A stretch of DNA of 6,794 nt. It comes from Bacillota bacterium (GTDB taxonomy: Bacteria > Bacillota > Desulfitobacteriia > Desulfitobacteriales > Desulfitobacteriaceae). A program made the position numbers and the translations under genes. Location: contig JAEWCM010000101.1 of assembly GCA_023390635.1 (NCBI GenBank), positions 1-6,794 on the forward strand, in the 5' to 3' direction. The notes below the pieces were generated by a model, which was given only the letters and a program-made list of their open reading frames with translations, was not told where the DNA came from and did not search any database. Shown here piece after piece: positions 4,958-6,794 of this stretch (the first letter of the stretch is position 1; every line of letters begins with the position of its first letter).

Positions 4958-5470
4958 ATGAATACAAGGCAAAAGAAACAGCTTGCCATTATCGGTATCT
5001 TGGCGGGAATTGCTATTGTAGTGGCTGTGGTGCGGATCTATGTCTTACAGCCCTATATTATTCCTTCCAATTCAATGGAACCCACCCTTGTTCCGGGGGA
5101 TAGGATTTTAGCTAATAAGATGGCTTATGCCTCTGCTTCTCCAGTGCGCGGTGATATGATTGTGTTTGCATATCCGAAAGATCCGAGCCGAATTTTTGTT
5201 AAAAGAGTTTTAGGGTGTGAAGGGGAAACCATTGAAGTAAAGGATAACATGGTACTGATAAATGGAAAGACAATCCAAGAGCCTTATTTAAAGCCGGGAG
5301 ATTATCCTCCTTTTGGTCCGGAAAAGATTCCGGAAGGGAAAGTGTTTGTTTTGGGTGATAACCGTAATGAAAGTGAAGATTCAAGGGATTGGGGCCTGCT
5401 TCCTAAAGATTATATTTTAGGGAAAGCGTGGATGATTTATTTTCCTTTTAATCATATAAAGCAATTATAA
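4958..5470 (+). CDS. lepB: Signal peptidase I
   Basis: This membrane-bound serine protease with a Ser/Lys dyad removes signal peptides from exported proteins on the outer face of the membrane. From the chosen start it has 170 residues, the compact Gram-positive (SipS-like) form; starting at ATG 4952 adds two residues. Numbered from 4952, a single N-terminal membrane anchor spans about 11-30. Next is IIPSNSMEPTL with the nucleophile S41, then GDMIVFAYP (68-75), RIFVKRVLG with the general base K84, and the conserved GDNRNESEDSRDWG (135-148). All catalytic motifs are intact. It is separated from rplS by terminator-like hairpins and from rbgA by 91 bp with a possible promoter, so it may be its own unit. 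sipS-type genes between rplS and rbgA are common in Firmicutes. Confidence 0.96.
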   Translation: MNTRQKKQLAIIGILAGIAIVVAVVRIYVLQPYIIPSNSMEPTLVPGDRILANKMAYASASPVRGDMIVFAYPKDPSRIFVKRVLGCEGETIEVKDNMVLINGKTIQEPYLKPGDYPPFGPEKIPEGKVFVLGDNRNESEDSRDWGLLPKDYILGKAWMIYFPFNHIKQL

Positions 5471-5477
5471 AAAGGTA

Positions 5478-5505
5478 TGGTCAGGCACAGTTAATATACT
5501 ATAAT
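5478..5505 (+). promoter_or_regulatory. Candidate sigma-A promoter of rbgA
   Basis: A perfect TATAAT (5500-5505) has TGGTCA (5478-5483) 16 bases upstream, a four-of-six match to TTGACA. The -10 lies inside a small palindrome, ACTAT-A-ATAGT (5498-5508). It would give a leader of about 50 nt before rbgA. Confidence 0.45.
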
Positions 5506-5561
5506 AGTACTAACATAGCTGTTACAATAATGGTCTTCAATGTACCGAATAGAGATGGGGT

Positions 5562-6398
5562 TTGGCGAAATTGGATATTCAATGGTTCCCCGGGCATATG
5601 GCAAAAGCTAAACGTTTGTTGTCCGAGCAATTGCGTTGGATTGATGTAGTGATTGAGCTGGGAGATGCGCGGCTGCCAGTAAGCAGCCGCAATCCTTTGC
5701 TTAAAGATCTTTTGGGAAAAAAGCAAAAGCTGCTTCTTCTTAATAAAGGGGATTTGGCTGATCCGAAGTGGACAGAACAGTGGGTGCTGCGACTGAAAAA
5801 GGATAGTCCGGTGTTAGCGGTTAGTGCAGCCAGCGGAGCGGGAGTGAAAAAGATTGTTCCCCAGCTTGAGTCAATGGTGGCCGGGCAAAGGGCTCAGTGG
5901 TCTGCTAAAGGAATTCGCCCCCGACCGATGCGTGTAATGGTCGTGGGTATTCCTAATATAGGTAAGTCTTCTTTAATCAATCAGCTGACTGGGGGAGCAC
6001 AGGCCAAAACCGGCAATAAGCCGGGAGTGACACGAGGTAATCAATGGATCCGCATTCATGAGCGGGTTGAACTTTTGGATACACCAGGCATGCTATGGCC
6101 GAAATTTGAGGATCAGGAAATTGGAAGAAAGTTAGCGTCTATCGGAACAATTAAAGATAAAGTATTTGATCAGGAGAACCTGGCCACATGGGTGTTGGAA
6201 TGGCTGAGTACTTATTATCCCGAGCAGCTGATACAATACAGTGATGGAGCGGAGGAAGTACCTTCCCTTGAATTAATCGGAAAAAAACGGGGGTGTCTGA
6301 TCCAGGGTGGAAGAGTAGATACTTTAAAGGCCGCTCAGATTATTTTACGGGAGTTTCGCGCCGGTAAACTAGGAAAAATAACCCTGGACCGTTTCTAA
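5562..6398 (+). CDS. rbgA: Ribosome biogenesis GTPase RbgA (YlqF)
   Basis: RbgA is a GTPase needed for a late step of 50S subunit assembly. The 278-residue product matches the family size. The GTPase motifs come in the circularly permuted order G4-G5-G1-G2-G3: NKGD (61-64), SAAS (88-91), GIPNIGKSS (129-137), T157 in KPGVTRGNQW, and DTPG (173-176). The conserved N-terminus IQWFPGHMAKAKR (6-18), SSRNPLL (41-47) and the C-terminal helical domain with GKKRGCLIQGG (240-250) complete the match. The start is a TTG at 5562 with a poor ribosome binding site (GGGG right beside it). An in-frame TTG at 5571 would begin LDIQWFPGHM, closely matching the Bacillus protein, with GGGG ten bases upstream. Either may be the real start. 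Confidence 0.95.
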   Translation: MAKLDIQWFPGHMAKAKRLLSEQLRWIDVVIELGDARLPVSSRNPLLKDLLGKKQKLLLLNKGDLADPKWTEQWVLRLKKDSPVLAVSAASGAGVKKIVPQLESMVAGQRAQWSAKGIRPRPMRVMVVGIPNIGKSSLINQLTGGAQAKTGNKPGVTRGNQWIRIHERVELLDTPGMLWPKFEDQEIGRKLASIGTIKDKVFDQENLATWVLEWLSTYYPEQLIQYSDGAEEVPSLELIGKKRGCLIQGGRVDTLKAAQIILREFRAGKLGKITLDRF

Positions 6399-6410
6399 GA
6401 TGAAGTTAGT

Positions 6411-6440
6411 TTGAGGAGCAGAGGATACTTCGCATATATA
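6411..6440 (+). promoter_or_regulatory. Possible promoter of rnhB
   Basis: TTGAGG (6411-6416) and TATATA (6435-6440) are 18 bases apart in the 79-bp gap between rbgA and rnhB. Both are partial matches in an AT-rich stretch, so this is a weak call; co-transcription with rbgA is equally likely since I see no terminator in the gap. Confidence 0.25.
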
Positions 6441-6464
6441 TTAAATTAGGGACATGAGACGATA

Positions 6465-6471
6465 AGGAGAG
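6465..6471 (+). promoter_or_regulatory. Ribosome binding site that selects the TTG start of rnhB
   Basis: AGGAGAG (6465-6471) lies six to eight bases before TTG 6478. The next in-frame ATG (6496) is too far away to use it. Confidence 0.7.
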
Positions 6472-6477
6472 AGTAGA

Positions 6478-6794
6478 TTGTCTTTGACTGCAACCATGAC
6501 AATTCGGCAAATTGGAGAGCAATTACAGCAAAATCCCACCGATCAGTTCATTTATGAATGTGTGACAGATTCTCGTCAAGGTGTACGAGTTCTCGGTGTA
6601 AAATATGAAAAATTAAAAAAAGCACAGGAGGAAGAACAAACCAGAATCAACCGGCTTCTTTCTGAAGAGAGCCGGCTGAGGAAAGAAGGATTTACCTTGA
6701 TTGGAGGTATAGACGAGGCTGGCAGAGGGCCGCTGGCGGGGCCGGTCGTTGCTGCCGTCTGTATACTGCCGAAGAAGTTTGATCTGCCTTTCCT
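6478..6794 (+). CDS. rnhB: Ribonuclease HII (5' part, runs off the window)
   Basis: The first 105 codons are visible; the gene continues past the window end. RNase HII cleaves RNA in RNA/DNA hybrids and nicks at single ribonucleotides misincorporated into DNA. Residues 1-75 form the long N-terminal substrate-binding extension seen in Bacillus-type RnhB, with TIRQIGEQL near the start, TDSRQGVRVLGVKYEKLKK in the middle and a charged helix after it. The catalytic core opens with GIDEAGRGPLAGPVVAA, where D79 and E80 are the first two metal-binding acidic residues. The downstream catalytic aspartates are outside the window. The TTG start is chosen from its ribosome binding site and gives the expected extension length. 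rnhB after rbgA is standard order in Firmicutes. Confidence 0.93.
   Translation, partial: MSLTATMTIRQIGEQLQQNPTDQFIYECVTDSRQGVRVLGVKYEKLKKAQEEEQTRINRLLSEESRLRKEGFTLIGGIDEAGRGPLAGPVVAAVCILPKKFDLPF

Noticed and set aside
1..6794. CRISPR array, tRNA or rRNA genes, or a defence or toxin-antitoxin system.
   Set aside because: No spaced direct repeats, cloverleaf-like sequence or matching protein motifs are visible on either strand.

Overview
The window looks like chromosome from a Gram-positive Firmicute, most likely an anaerobic Clostridia of the Peptococcaceae/Desulfitobacterium type. The basis is the gene order khpA–rimM–trmD–SPOUT methyltransferase–rplS–lepB–rbgA–rnhB, strong AGGAGG-type ribosome binding sites, GTG and TTG starts, and about 48% GC in the core-gene lines I counted by hand. 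The genus is inference.

Layout. Positions 1-173 hold the 3' end of khpA. A weak hairpin follows, then rimM (227-739), trmD (736-1572, overlapping rimM by ATGA) and a second SPOUT-fold RNA methyltransferase gene (1594-2154), all on the plus strand. Two minus-strand genes interrupt the operon: a small AT-rich exported protein of unknown function (2163-2639) and a membrane-anchored serpin (2740-4155). The serpin has a short structured leader and a candidate promoter just upstream. The plus-strand run resumes with rplS (4451-4795), which has its own promoter, an L19-type mRNA leader and a strong intrinsic terminator. Then come signal peptidase I (4958-5470), the circularly permuted ribosome-assembly GTPase RbgA/YlqF (5562-6398), and the start of rnhB (6478 to the window end).

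How it fits together. The plus-strand genes serve RNA binding (KhpA), 30S maturation (RimM), tRNA m1G37 methylation (TrmD), a predicted RNA methylation of unknown target, the large-subunit protein bL19, 50S maturation (RbgA) and removal of RNA from RNA/DNA hybrids (RNase HII). Signal peptidase I belongs to protein export. The minus-strand pair is accessory: both products carry N-terminal hydrophobic segments and should lie outside the membrane, and one is a protease-inhibitor-fold protein. The pair starts 8 bp after the methyltransferase stop codon, and rplS keeps an independent promoter, so the insertion need not have cost rplS expression.

The most interesting parts are the serpin (membrane anchor, longer reactive loop, a single cysteine at the hinge P14 position), its leader with a hairpin overlapping the ribosome binding site, and a hairpin pair before lepB that could form two exclusive structures. 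I see no CRISPR array, tRNA, rRNA, transposase or integrase.
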